Made by a program: the position numbers and the translations under genes. From Valencia hispanica (Eukaryota > Chordata > Actinopteri > Cyprinodontiformes > Valenciidae), in the NCBI GenBank assembly GCA_963556495.2, contig OY747703.1:32287296-32351295 (forward strand): a stretch of 64,000 nt of DNA, given 5' to 3'. A model generated the notes under the pieces. That model saw nothing but the letters and a program-made list of their open reading frames with translations. It made no database searches and was not told where the DNA came from. Every line of letters begins with the position of its first letter. Positions within the stretch are counted from its first letter, which is position 1. Shown here in pieces: positions 37,853 to 52,719 of the stretch.

Positions 37853-38039
37853 CCTTTGTCCTTCTTATTATCCAGACTAATTTTATTGATGTTACTCGTC
37901 GCAATGCTCCCCTATATTTTTTATTGTAACTTATTTCTATTTAGATATTTTTATAAAATTATATAAAATTGATTCTATTTAATATCCTGATTTTCTGATA
38001 AACTGATTTTCTTCAACTGCAAGGTATAATTGTGGAATT

Positions 38040-38165
38040 TAACAGAAACAAACACCTAAAATATATTACTTTGTCACAAATCTGTATGAATTTTGATTTT
38101 TCAATTGAGTTACAGAAAGGCTTTGGTTTTTACTGATATTCTGGTTTATTGAGATTTACCCACAT
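38040..38165. repeat. Possible fragment of the ACAGGTGCATCT-type element
   Basis: TTTTTACTGATATTCTGGTTTATTG near 38128 resembles the right end of the element at 21185-21574 (TGATAATATTCTGATTTATT). Only one end is visible. Confidence 0.38.
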
Positions 38166-38488
38166 ACAAATTAGAGTATTCTTTGAAGTAATAGTTTAAT
38201 ATTGCTCAGTTTGTCAACTGTACTTATTCCTGTTGTTGTGGTGTATACTTTTGTCTGCATTGGGATTATTTTAATTCTATTCACCACCAGCAAACAGAGT
38301 TAAAGTCTGATCATTTTTATTTAGTTTTATCTTTTAAACTATACAGATTTCACACTGTACCCAAAAAAAAAATCTATTCAATCTTGTTATTTAGTGTAAA
38401 ATAAAATAAATGATATCTAACTTTACCAAGGGGGAAACATTTTCTCAAACTCAAATGTTCATGCTTCTATGTAAGGAGATGAAGAAAA

Positions 38489-38492
<4 letters not shown>
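38166..38492. other. AT-rich sequence, nothing recognised
   Basis: No feature seen. Confidence 0.4.

Positions 38493-38583
<91 letters not shown>
38493..38583. repeat. (AT)n microsatellite, about 45 units
   Basis: Pure AT dinucleotide run of about 90 bp, self-complementary and therefore able to extrude a cruciform. Confidence 0.97.
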
Positions 38584-38585
<2 letters not shown>

Positions 38586-38752
38586 ATGTCTTACCAGAAA
38601 TTTAAAATTCTTTAAGTTGGTGTAGGGGTAGGTGACAGATAAAAATTATGAAGAAAATACATTCCTCTCTCCTCCTTTTAACAATGTTGTATTATGAGTA
38701 GAAAAGCCTAACCATGGAGGAATTGTAGATTAAGCATTGGCTATAAATCCTG

Positions 38753-38799
38753 TATGCAACACATCAGTAATACTTAACGTATTACTGATGTGTTGCATA
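38753..38799. repeat. Perfect 21 bp inverted repeat with 5 bp loop
   Basis: Arms 38753-38773 and 38779-38799 are exact reverse complements, separated by TTAAC. The flanking bases do not pair, so the stem ends sharply at 21 bp. It is too short for a typical animal pre-miRNA and belongs to no transposon I recognise. It may be a mutation scar (replication template switch) or a structured element. Confidence 0.95.
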
Positions 38800-40639
38800 A
38801 CCTGTTCCAATATTTTGACTGTGTTGCCCCTGACAAATAAACCAATAAGGGAAGTAAAATTTAAAATGAATGCACCATGTTATATCCACAACACTAACCC
38901 TGCGAACTGATCCACTATTTTAATTTTAGATTTAATTTACGTTGTCCATTTGTCTATTATCCATTTAAAGTTCAACTTTGTTGTCCTGAAGGAAACATCC
39001 TGTAGGAAAAGCATAGTCAATATGTTCTGTCACAAAATCATACAGTATAGTTAAAATTTAGAATGGCATAAAATCTTCTAAAAGTTTTGGAAAATTTAGT
39101 TTTTCTTCAATCTAAAACCCGATTTATGAATTGTATCCTCAGAAAAATACACTCTTTATTGTCATTGTGCAACATGTGTGATATTACTTCCTCATTATCT
39201 CTTGATTTTACGTATTGGTATTATAATCAGATTTCTGTTGCAATAATTTGAACATAATTCTGCTTTAAAATGTTTGCATTTTAATGTGTATCAGAGAAGT
39301 AATCTTTTTATGTGCACTGATGAAGAGTAGTTTTTCTGATAACATCAACCCTGGCGCAACACCTCAGAGTGTGAACAAGTAGTTTGTGTTTTTGTTTCTC
39401 TTTTCAAAGAGTCGTTAAAAACCAAAGAAGGAGGTTTGGTATCTTCTTATTCAAGCACTCTGAATTACTGTGACATGGATGACTGAGAATCTAAACCTTT
39501 TACTAAACCTTTTTCAAAAATGTTTAGTTACCTTTCAGGCCAGCACCTGCCCTTTTTTGGTATGAATGGAGGTTATGATAGTCTGAGCTGGGATCATAGC
39601 TTTCCTTTCGTGGCAGAAAAAGGGCACAAGTCCATTTACCCGTTTTTTCTTTCTGGCAGAAAATTACGTACAGGCTGCTGGGAAGATCTTGAAGTCAAAA
39701 CTTGTTTGATCAATCTTGCAAGTCAGTGATGATAAAGCACGACATATGCCAGAGTCTCAGGGAAAATCTAATGTTAGTAGGATCCGATCTTCTTAGCTTT
39801 AATACGATCTGTATCACTTTGTTCAACTTAGACTGCAGCTTCTCATTATCATTTAATTTAGTGTTGGCCTTTTGAAATAAACAGACCATTCCTGACCTTT
39901 TTCAGGTCTTCTTTCAGCAACCCTCTGTATTTCATGTGTAAATGCACGGAGGCATGACTCTGTCTCTCTTCTTGGCATGGCAGCGCCTGTACACGTGTTC
40001 AGAGTAATGGCTCTAATATGGTCATAAATCGAAGTCACCCTTGAAGTGTCAACATAAAAAAAGAGTTTTGTGTGTGTGAACAGTCCAAGGAGCCTTATCA
40101 GCTGAATCATCCTGCTGCCATCTGTTTATGGCAGTAAGCTAACACACACCTCCCTGATTTTACTCTGATTACAGTCTTCTGTTTGTTTTTGTGTGTTACC
40201 GGTTGAGGATATGTCAGCTGTACAACCCATTACAAAGCATTACAACCCATATCCGTGTTTCTTCAGATTAAATAAGGGGAGAAAAAGATGACCCAGTTGT
40301 TCCTCTCAGAGTCCTTCATTTTGAATGCAAAATAAACATTCTGAATCCCACCTTTTTAATGATTCTTAATTAATAACTGTGGTCTTTAGTCCAAGTAACT
40401 CAAGTGCCAAAATGAAACACATTATTGAAAGCAGCTTTTTGAAATGGAAATATGAGGGCCTAATACAGTGTTAGCCAGAGGTTACTGCTTTTGCACATAC
40501 ATGACATAATATTTTTGACTTTTGATGAGTAATTTAAACTTTTTTTTTTCAAGAATGGAATGATTTAACTACAAAATTTGATAATTATTCAACACTAGAT
40601 CTAGTTTGAATTTAATGTAGCTATTTTCTTACATGGTCA
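38800..40639. other. AT-rich unique sequence, nothing recognised
   Basis: The short frame at 39520-39729 has no recognised domain. No element ends found. Confidence 0.4.
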
Positions 40640-41050
40640 GAGGACTGCTTCATGCCACAATGCGAGCTCCACCGATCTCTAGAGGTGTGTCACACTGAAT
40701 GGCCCAAGATTTTAGTGGGTCAAAGTGAGCAACGTCTTGCTCGAGTAGGACGCACCAAAAGCCAACATCACAAGCGTACATTCTTTGGCCAATGGGGGAA
40801 CGGGGTGGTAGAATTTTTGACACTGCCTGAAGACTGCCGAGGCTGGTTTTGGTCTTACCAGCACTTAATAAGCTGTCGGGGAGCATGTCACACTGCACAG
40901 TCACACAGCTGCGAATTACACGCACAGCAATTGTTTTTCATCACGATTCTTTACACGAAAAAACAAAAGGTCTAGGATGGCCAAAATCGCACAATGTGAT
41001 CCTAGCTTTAGATCTTTTAGATGTGTCATCACCACACATTAACACGCTTT
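40640..41050. repeat. GC-rich block, possibly a transposon fragment
   Basis: CpG-containing island of about 400 bp in AT-rich surroundings. GTGTCACACTGAATGGCC near 40687 and GTCACACTGCACAGTCAC near 40888 are partly repeated phrases. CpG patches in this window otherwise fall inside MITEs, so a transposon is suspected, but no terminal repeats or target duplications were identified. Confidence 0.3.
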
Positions 41051-41559
41051 TCCTTGTAGCTTTACCATGCCAAATATATTGTCCCTGTACACCACTACTA
41101 CAAAAGCAATTTAACTGCCACTCAAATATGACAGCAATGAGCCTATATTTTTTTAACCTCATGGAGTATAGGCATCACTCACCTCAACATGCTGGATGGT
41201 TGAAATGTGATGTGACACTATGACAAATTTTCTGCTTAATATGGCCAAAAATGATCTGCCCACTTGGAGCACTCATGGAGCTATAAGATATAATTTCTGA
41301 TAGTCTGCTGATCTTTGAATCTGAAAAAAAATGATACACTGATGTTAAAAGTAGCATACATCCTGAAGCAGCAGAACACTCCAATGTCCACACCCTTGAT
41401 CCCAATACACATGCACTATTTGTTTTACAAAATCTATTTAATTTTTTTTTTCTTTTAGACGCACTTAATGTGTTTTCATTATGCCATTATAGATTAAAAG
41501 TTAGAAAAGGTGGTGAAAAGTCTGTTTGTAAGTTGCACCTTGACCATACAATTATTTTA
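41051..41559. other. Unique sequence, nothing recognised
   Basis: No feature seen. Confidence 0.4.
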
Positions 41560-41785
41560 ACCATCAGTGAGCTTCAGGCATATTTCTGGCTGGAAATGTC
41601 AAAACTTTTTTTGGCAGAGTTTGTAGGCCTATAGGTCATTCGGATCTAGTTTACGTAGGCATGAGGTGATTGAGGGCCATTCCAGAAGATTAAGGTTGGC
41701 CTGCTTTCTTTATCCCAAACTCAATGTGTGTTTGGGATAATTTTCCTGTTGGAATAGCACATTTTGTTCAGTTATAACCATCTGA
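41560..41785 (-). mobile_element. Antisense fragment of a Sleeping Beauty-type Tc1 element
   Basis: GGGCCATTCCAGAAGATTAA near 41675 and TGTGTTTGGGATAATTTTCC near 41726, followed by TGTTGGAATAGCAC, are complements of the GTTCCAACAGGACAATGACC to GAATGGCC part of Sleeping Beauty-class transposase genes as I recall them. It is a short piece facing away from the next fragment. Confidence 0.6.
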
Positions 41786-41799
41786 TCCTCAAATTAAAT

Positions 41800-42240
41800 G
41801 AAATTTGTTATCAGAAACAACCCAAGATTCAAGCCTGCATTGAACTGGAAACCACTGGAAAAACGTGGAGTGGGAGGGTACCACTCAAGAAAGAATCCTC
41901 TGCTTCAAGATCCAAGCTGCACACATGAAAAAATCAAATGCATAGAGAAAACTTTCATACTCAGATCAAAGACTGAGCAATTTGACCTAAATGACAATAT
42001 GTGCATTTAAGAACAGTCCTGGTGAGGCTTTTATACCTAAAAACACTATAGCAACTCATGCATGGTGGTGGCGGTATGTTGCTGTGTGATACTAGTGAAT
42101 TGCAAAACGTGGATAGGACAACGTCCAAATATTTCAGCTTCACCTTAAATCAGAAACTAAGTACAATGGATAAAGTAGACCAACACTGAACTTCTGAAAT
42201 GGCCCAGACTTCAACTCAATTAAAAGATTGCGAACAATTC
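41800..42240 (+). mobile_element. Sense fragment of a Sleeping Beauty-type Tc1 element
   Basis: Reads, in order, AACAACCCAAGATTCAAGCC near 41816, GAACTGGAAACCACTGGAAA, CAAGAAAGAATCCTCTGCTT near 41887, GGTGAGGCTTTTATACCT near 42021, ATGCATGGTGGTGGCGGTAT near 42058 and AATGGCCCAGACTTCAACTC near 42198. This is the order of the central part of a Sleeping Beauty-class transposase. Frameshifts and missing blocks make it a pseudogene. Confidence 0.68.
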
Positions 42241-42279
42241 TTCAAAGCAAGGTCATTACCTGGAAAGAGAGTATCTCCT

Positions 42280-42485
42280 ACCAGGACCTGCTCTGTACTT
42301 CACTAACCCCTCTACTGCACTCTCTTTCTGCATTGTCACACCTGTCACCTCTGACAGAACCTGACTACTTGGCTTTCCTCTAAGTAGCTTATTGTTAGCT
42401 TTGTTTTTAACGGCATTGTTGAATCCTCATCTAAAAGTTGCTTTGGGTATAAGCATCTGCCAAATGCATAAACATAAAATAATCA
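42280..42485 (+). mobile_element. LINE 3' tail (GCTTTGGRTAWAAGCATCTGC type)
   Basis: Ends GTTGCTTTGGGTATAAGCAT then CTGCCAAATGCATAAA. This is a very common 3' tail of fish non-LTR elements. The upstream 42290-42350 (CCCTCTACTGCACTCTCTTT) looks like the matching 3' untranslated region. The class is known to me by tail only. Confidence 0.62.
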
Positions 42486-44287
42486 AGAAGAGACAATTAT
42501 GGAAAATGTACAATTAATTAACTGAAGCTTCTTTCAAGACCTTCATGCATCCTTTACTGCACAAAGTGAGCCATCCAGGCAGTTTCCCCTTGTTAAATAA
42601 TTGTAAATGCACAATATACTTGCTTTCTGATTTATATTGAGGTCAGCATCTCTTAAGATGATTGTAGTATAATACCATTTTGTTTGGTGTGTTTGATTAA
42701 GATAATGATATCTGCACTATTTTTGAGGTTTGTGGTCAAACTAAGAGTTGAGTCAATGTTGGCAGATTATGTGGTGTTCGTGGATGGAGTGATTTAACCC
42801 CAGCCAATTGGCTGACCTAGCAAGTTCATGTTTTTCCAGTTTCTTTAAAAAAACATGAAGCTCGGGGTAAAGCTTCCATTGTTGGAAATGGCAATTTATC
42901 TCTAAAAAACTGGATAAACATGCAACCGATTAATTTGATGGCTGCAGCTGCAAATCATGAGAAAGAAGTTCTCGACAGAAAAATAAGATAAAAGCAAGAA
43001 TGCTAACAGACCTGAAGGTAGACAGGTTGCAGTGTTAAATTTATCCAGAAAAGATTCCCCCAAAACAAAAGGACTTAAATACATTTCATTGTGACATGAC
43101 AGATGTCACCTTTTCTGCGACTCTCGCAGTATTTACAGTTTATATTGTGTACGAGGGTGGCAGTTAACATGCGCATATGCCTGTTCAGCATGTGACTCTC
43201 TGCCTGCATGTTTACTTTATGCAGCAGCAGTTGGCAGCTCACTCTTCGACAAAGCTCTCCTCCCAACTTTAATTAACTACAAACACACACTCTCTCACAC
43301 ACATTCCCCCCGACAGTCCAGGGGAGCGAAGGGAAGCAGGGAAGGAAAACAAAAATATTTCTCTGAAAAAAGGGTACCTGCTTCCAGTAAACTGATAAAA
43401 AAAATGTGTGAAAGGTTGTGTGTGCACATGTGTGTGTGTGTGTGTTTAAGTTTGAATGACTTGTAGGATGCAGTAACTCACCGCCCCTCTGCGTCATCTC
43501 TAACAAAGATGGAAGGATGCACACAGACGAAAGGAAAATTTGTTTTTTTAACTCAAATGTGCTCGCTCTCACATCTATGTTGTTTTAGAAAACAGTCAGG
43601 CGTGTGAGGGAGCACACGTGATCACGAGGGTTGCATTTATGTGTCATTATCCACTGAGTGGGCACAGTGAGCCTGTTTGTGCACCACTGCAGTGAGCAGG
43701 ACGACCGTCCTTCATCTGCCAGATGTCCCTCACTCTAACCGAGCACAGTGGAGAAGTCCACAAATAAGCAGCATTTTTTAGTGGAATAAAATAAAAGGAG
43801 ATGAGAGTGACAGATGGTGAATATCCCTGAGCTCAACAAGCTCAAATCGAAGCCATTCCACGGCATGAAATCGGCACTGTAATACTTTGATAATTACTGC
43901 AGCATGTTAGAAAACTTAACCCGACTCCTGTGGGGATAAAAAAAAAAAAAAACATAACTCAGCCTGTTTAGTCTGTTTCTTCTCAAAACACAGTTGTTTC
44001 GGATAACACTCAGACTGTACTGGTATGAGAGCTTCAGCTTGAGACTGTTCTTCACCGACCGATATGTTTGTATGTATTTTTGTTCTAAAACTTGTTTAAC
44101 TCAAAACAAGAAGGTATGCAGACGTTCTATGCTGTATGGAAATGTATTAAATTTGATTTCAGTGTTTTTCAGTTCTGGAAAAATGTGGAAAAGGAAATTA
44201 GAGAATGGAAAAATACTAAGTAAAATACAAAATAAAATAGCAAGAAATTGCAATTGCTTTATTTCCTTTTACATTGTCTAAATGTGA
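42486..44287. other. Unique sequence; short (TG)n and a candidate regulatory block
   Basis: A short TG run lies at 43430-43444. 43730-43930 has mid-GC, repeat-free sequence with TTTGATAATTACTGCAGC near 43887 and may be a conserved element. No exon recognised. Confidence 0.3.
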
Positions 44288-44720
44288 GGTATTTCCTTCA
44301 TTATCTCTTCTCTTTTCTCCCCACCTTATGCCCGTCCTTCTTTACCTTCTTTCTCTCTCATGTTTTCCTTTATTGATTGCTTCCTGGATTCCTTTCTTTC
44401 CTTTTATCTTTCTTGTTTTAATTCTGTCATTATTTCTTTCTATCATTTTTCCCTCCTTGTTTTCTTCCTTTGAGCTTCGTCTGTGATTTCCTTTCCTTGT
44501 TTTCTTGTGTCCTCCTTTCCATACTGGTAGCTCTCCTACCTTTTTTGTTATCTAAATTATTTTCTTCCTAGAGTTCTTTCCTTCCTCTTCTACTTCCTTT
44601 TGTCCTGAATTTTCTTTCCCTGTATCCTACCTCCCTTCCTTCTCACCATCCGTCTGTTCTCTCTGATTTGTGTCACACCTCCAGTATCCGTTGTTCTGCT
44701 GTTTCTTCCTTCACAAAATA
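44288..44720. repeat. Pyrimidine-rich tract, about 430 bp
   Basis: The plus strand is overwhelmingly C and T, with TTCCTTTC, TTCTTTCT and similar words and few purines. Such tracts can form triplex DNA. Leu/Ser/Phe-rich frames across it are composition artefacts. Confidence 0.85.
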
Positions 44721-45794
44721 CAGAAATATTTTACCGTTGGTTACTTTTTGACACCTTGAATCATTGGCGAAACCTCAAAATCGCTTGATAGAGAATACTT
44801 ATGTGCTCTCTACGGTTATATGGGTCTAATTCTTTTCAGTTTTCAAATGCTAAGGATGACTAAGCACTAACTTTTACTATGTTCATCAATAAAATCAATT
44901 TCCATTTTTTCCCCACTACATAAAGGTTCGATAACAGTTTGTTTAAAAAGCCAAAGCCAAGGGAAAAGGATGAAAATAAGACTGATGTGTCCATGCAGAA
45001 GCACAAAATGTGTCCCATGGATGCCTCAGCGTAAGAACTTTGGTTTGGCAGATCATCAGTTCATCCTAATCCTTCACAAGATGATATTACCATATTGCCA
45101 TACACTTTGCCTTTATGTTCGCACAATCTTTCACTATAGTGTTATGGGAATGTTATGGGAATAAATCAAAAGGCCCAAAAACACATTTTCAACTGCTTTG
45201 TTGTAGTATTGGAAAAAACAGTTATTACATAGAGCAACAGCATGTCAAACAAAAGCAAAATAAAAGTTTCACAGCACGGCAGTGAATCCTTGTCTGTTTC
45301 TCATCTTGAATGTTTTTGTTGAAAGCCGATTTTACTTTTCAAATTCAAGCATTGTTATGTACTTTGTTGTGTGGTTGCAAACCATAGGGCATGGTTTAGA
45401 TTAGATAATAATAGGCATGGCTAAGATTTAAAAAAAATTTGTAGAATAAATTAAAACAGGCACTCATCTCTGTCCAGGCACTTTTCATCCTTGAAAATAA
45501 AAAAATTGGTATTGACCACAAAGTCGATACTAATTTCTGCTTTTTTTATAGAAGCTTACAATAAATAAATGTGTTTATGTGCTTTTTGTCACAATTTTCA
45601 GCCATCCGTTTACCAATCTCGTGATTTATTTTGTATTGAGTAAAGGATGGCAAACAGATAAATAACAGGTCTATTTTGAGACATTGTAAAGAAATAATAG
45701 ATGCTTGTACAGCTTCTCAACAGAAAATAACACATTAAGGTTTCATTTGATCTGTTGTTGTGGATGTCAACCTTTTTTCCCTGTCCAGTGTCAG
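44721..45794. other. AT-rich unique sequence, nothing recognised
   Basis: No feature seen. Confidence 0.4.
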
Positions 45795-46375
45795 CGATGA
45801 GCTAACAACATGAGGATGAGGTGTGATCCAGTTCTCAGACGAATCCTTTATGATAGACATGAGGAGATCACATGTGTCCAGAATCAGTCGGTGTTGACTC
45901 ACTATCAACTCCAGGTACCTGCATCATGTGTTCATCCATGGAGGGAGAAGTTAACAAACCAGAGCGTAACGAGGAAGGATACATCAGAATGAAACAGCCA
46001 CACCTGTCCAATGTTTTTCCCCCAGCTGTGAGCACCGTCTGTTTTCTTCCCAGTAACTCTTGGCAGAACATGCTCAACACTAATCCACCTCCCTATTTCT
46101 CTTTGGTTTGGAGATGTCACGCCTGGCTGGGTCTGAAGCGCTTCTGCGTGGATGTGATGGTTATTCTTCTCCACACACACAGAATCTTTTTTTCCACAGT
46201 GGATTTCATCCAGTATAAAAGCTGCAGACTTTGCATAGTGTGGTTTGAATCTGCTTCTGGTCAGTTTGATCTGGATCTCTCTGGTCTCTTCACTGATTGT
46301 TCTGCCTGCCACAAAATGAGCACTGTGTGCATGAAGCATTCATCCCAAAAGAGATCTGTTGGTGTCTAAATAAAC
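45795..46375 (+). other. Possible terminal exon: 165-codon open frame running into AATAAA
   Basis: A strong acceptor-like pyrimidine tract (CTTTTTTCCCTGTCCAG) lies just before 45791. The longest non-repetitive open frame of the window (45872-46369) ends in a TAA that overlaps AATAAA at 46370-46375; another AATAAA follows near 46416. In another frame, 45810 to the donor-like CAG|GTACCT near 45915 is also open. The 165-residue product has many Cys and Phe, no signal peptide and no domain I recognise. It may be a terminal exon of a long noncoding RNA or chance. A 165-codon frame is only mildly unusual for 64 kb searched in six frames. Confidence 0.2.
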
Positions 46376-49796
<3,421 letters not shown>

Positions 49797-50302
49797 GGAG
49801 TGTATGTGAAAATGACTTGAATACAGATGCAAGCCCCTTGTCAAAAAACACTAACAAATATATAGGCATGCCTCTACACCCACACCTCAAATATTATAAC
49901 ACCCTTTACCAAAGGCAATTTAACCGCTCTCATGCAAATAACTGCTTGTTTATTTTTTTGCATGCAAAGAAGAGAAAAAATAAATTTATTTTAAAAAGCT
50001 TATATGCAAATCAGGGTAAAATTTCCACTCTTACATGCTCCACATGACAAATGAAAACACAATATCAAAGGGAAATTTATGACATACAAATTAAAATGCA
50101 TGTAATGTACAGACTAAGCTGTCCAAGCCCAGAAGCATGCAGGTCTTTGGAGAGGGGTTCAGTGCATTGCTAAACACTACCACCACTGCTTCAGAGAGGA
50201 TTTACCAAAATTTTGATTGCTACAGTGTTGGATACAGGGACTTTTTGTTCAAATGATATCCATATTAAAATAACCTAAATTCTCCTTTGCTAAATTCAGA
50301 CA
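49797..50302. other. AT-rich unique sequence, nothing recognised
   Basis: Immediately precedes the SINE. No feature seen. Confidence 0.4.
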
Positions 50303-50649
50303 GACTGCACAGTGCAGCAGTTGGTAGCAATATTGTCTTGCAGCAAGAAGGTCTTGGGTTTTAATCCCGGCCAGGCTCTTTCCATATAGAGTTTGCATGG
50401 GTTCTCCCCGGGAACTCTGACTTGCTCCCACAGTCCAAAAACATGACTGTTAGGTTTATTGGTCTCTCTACAATATTCTTAGGTCTGATTGTATGCATGC
50501 ATGGATGTTTGTCTGGCATGTCTCTGGGATGGACTGGCGACCTGTCCAGGTCAAACCACACTTCTCTCCCAATAATTGCTGGAGTTAGGCACCAGCCCCC
50601 CTGCAACCGTGCTGCAAGGATAACCGGCTTTAGCCAATGGACGGATACT
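50303..50649 (+). mobile_element. Full-length tRNA-headed SINE with LINE-type tail and target duplication
   Basis: The head has an A-box-like segment (GTGCAGCAGTTGGTAGC, 50312) and a decayed B-box (GGGTTTTAATCCC, 50356). The middle carries GAGTTTGCATGGGTTCTCC and CCCACAGTCCAAAAACATG. The tail (GGGATGGACTGGCGACCTG, 50526, to GGACGGATA) matches the LINE tails at 2891 and 62615. The insertion is bracketed by a perfect 8 bp repeat TTCAGACA (50295-50302 and 50650-50657). Sharing a tail with a LINE is how such SINEs borrow reverse transcriptase. The antisense piece at 60860 is from the same or a close family. Confidence 0.87.
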
Positions 50650-50815
50650 TTCAGACATCAGTGTTGTGATAAATTATAAACTGAATGGCAGCCTGAATAA
50701 TCCCTGAATGCTGATAAATCAAGAACTACACACATGGTAAGATGAGCCTGTTTTCACAGGACACATTCCGAGGTCACAGAAGCGAAAAGCCAACAAAAAA
50801 AGCATAGCACCCTAC
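50650..50815. other. Short spacer before a Tc1-type element
   Basis: Starts with the SINE target duplication; nothing else seen. Confidence 0.4.
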
Positions 50816-52200
50816 ACAACTGTTGGCACCTCTGGTAAAAATATACTAAATGCTCTAAAATAAAAACGATCTTAAATGCAGCAGCCTTATCTCAAATAAA
50901 GAAGTAGTAAATTCCGACCTTCGGTTTGATTGTATTTACATCCTATCGTCTATCCCATCTAAAGAAACCATTGCATCAGTAAAATCTCCACTGTCACTAT
51001 TTGGCAATCCTAATTTATTTAATTAAAAGACAATTGAAGAATTTTTGTAATTTAGATTTAGTAATCCATAACTTTATGTTTCCTCTGGATCAGAAAGATG
51101 ACGAGATGCAGAGGCCTTTTCCTGTTCAAATGGGAAAGACAAGAGAATGTATTATTCAAGAAAAGCAGAAGTGTGTGCCACTGTTGTCGTCACCCCAGCT
51201 AACAATACTTCCCACAATCACATTTTGCTAAAAAGATAGCAACCAGTCTTCTATAACATTTAATCACAAAGGAATTCAACCTTGGAAGGAAGTTGATTTG
51301 GTGTCTGGTCAAACATTTCTGTGCCGATTTGATATTTTGTTTTGGACAATTAACAACTGGATAATTAACTCCCGTTCCATTTTTCTAGCCTAAACCGTCC
51401 AATTGTTTTCTAAAATGTTCTTGCATTTTAAAATGTTCATGAAGTCAGGCATTGCAGTGACTGTTTTGGACAATAAACAGAGCCGCAGCAACACAGATCC
51501 TCCACCATACTTAACAGTAGGCACAAGGTGCTTTTCCATATTTTCATCTTTTGTTTTATGTCAGAGCTCAAACTTTGTGTCTTCTGACCAAAGCACATGG
51601 TTTTAGTTAATATTCCAGTAGGGTTTAGCAAACTTTGCATATTTTCATTTGTGATAGAGAGACATAAAACACTTTTTTGTAAGTTGCTACATAAGTGCTT
51701 TGGATAATTGTTGGTCTTAAATTAACCTTTAATACCACTCTTTGTTGCAGGCGTCTAACGGTGAGTTTTTGACGTTTTATTTTTACCTTCCTTACCATCC
51801 TGCTCACAGTGTGAGGTGGCAAGCTTGAATAATCACCAGATCTTGTTTTTCAAAGTTGTATTTAACTTCCTAATTGTTTTTCTGACCGACAATATGGGCA
51901 CATTTCTTGAGACTACCTGTTTAATCAAGTAGACACCAGTCAGAGGGTTCTAATACCATATACCTTTTCTCTGGGTTTATATGAGCAGAAATTTGCTTCA
52001 AGGTTTTCACTGAAGGCACTCTTTGTACAGTTTCCTTAATCAATCTCTGCTCTTTCCGTGATCTGTTTTTACTTTAAGTGTTGTGGTTGTAATATATTTA
52101 CTTCTGCTTCTTGGTGATGTACCACCTAATAAAGCTGTTCTTTTTTGGTGTTTTATTGTAGTTGAATACAAACTGTCCTACTTTTTGCTCTACCTTGCTC
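50816..52200 (-). mobile_element. Decayed Tc1-type element (TTGGCACC-ended family), antisense
   Basis: The left end carries ACAACTGTTGGCACCTCTGG, matching the end type of the element at 56677. A central block at 51481-51550 (CGCAGCAACACAGATCCTCC to ACAAGGTGCTTTTCC) aligns with 56970-57045 of that second copy. CTTCTGACCAAAGCACATGG near 51580 is a typical antisense Tc1 transposase phrase. The interior is full of stops. No right end was found, so the limit near 52200 is approximate. Confidence 0.6.
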
Positions 52201-52719
52201 AAAAATGCACTTTTTAAAGGTTGTCCACAGTTTAAGTGTGTGTGTCGTGCAAAACCTTGTGTGTCACTGCCTTGATGCAGAGTTGTTCACATCAGCTTTT
52301 AGATGTTTTTTTATTTCTAAATTCCCTCACTTCTACCTGCTGGTAGTTGAATTTTTTACTGGAATCAGCTGAGGTTAATGGTGAACTTAAATGAATAACC
52401 TGTCTCCCTCATCAAACCACCCACCCAACAAAAACAAAAAACAACAAAAAACTGCTTTTGGAGAGCGTAAGTTTCGCTTTGAGCACAGTATAAAACCCAC
52501 TTAATTTTCATTTCCCCCATCAGGTTGATGTGGTTCATTTGAGCTGCTCTGAAACATGTCAGTCTGCAGCCTGATCTGACACACCCTCATCGCCTTAGAG
52601 CAAAGAAAGCACTCATTCTTTCTGTCGGCTCAAACTGAATTTAAGGTGCTTTAATTTAATCTTGGAAAAACAGACGTTAGGGGGACTAATTATAGTACAA
52701 CTTAGCGTTACAAAAATAC
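52201..52719. other. Unique sequence, nothing recognised
   Basis: A-rich patch at 52428-52450; no gene seen. Confidence 0.4.

Noticed and set aside
38410..38625. ORF with a Tyr-Ile repeat
   Set aside because: Created by the (AT)n microsatellite; likewise at 61979-62229.
38753..38799. pre-microRNA
   Set aside because: A 21 bp stem with a 5 base loop is shorter than an animal pre-miRNA hairpin, and flanking bases do not pair.
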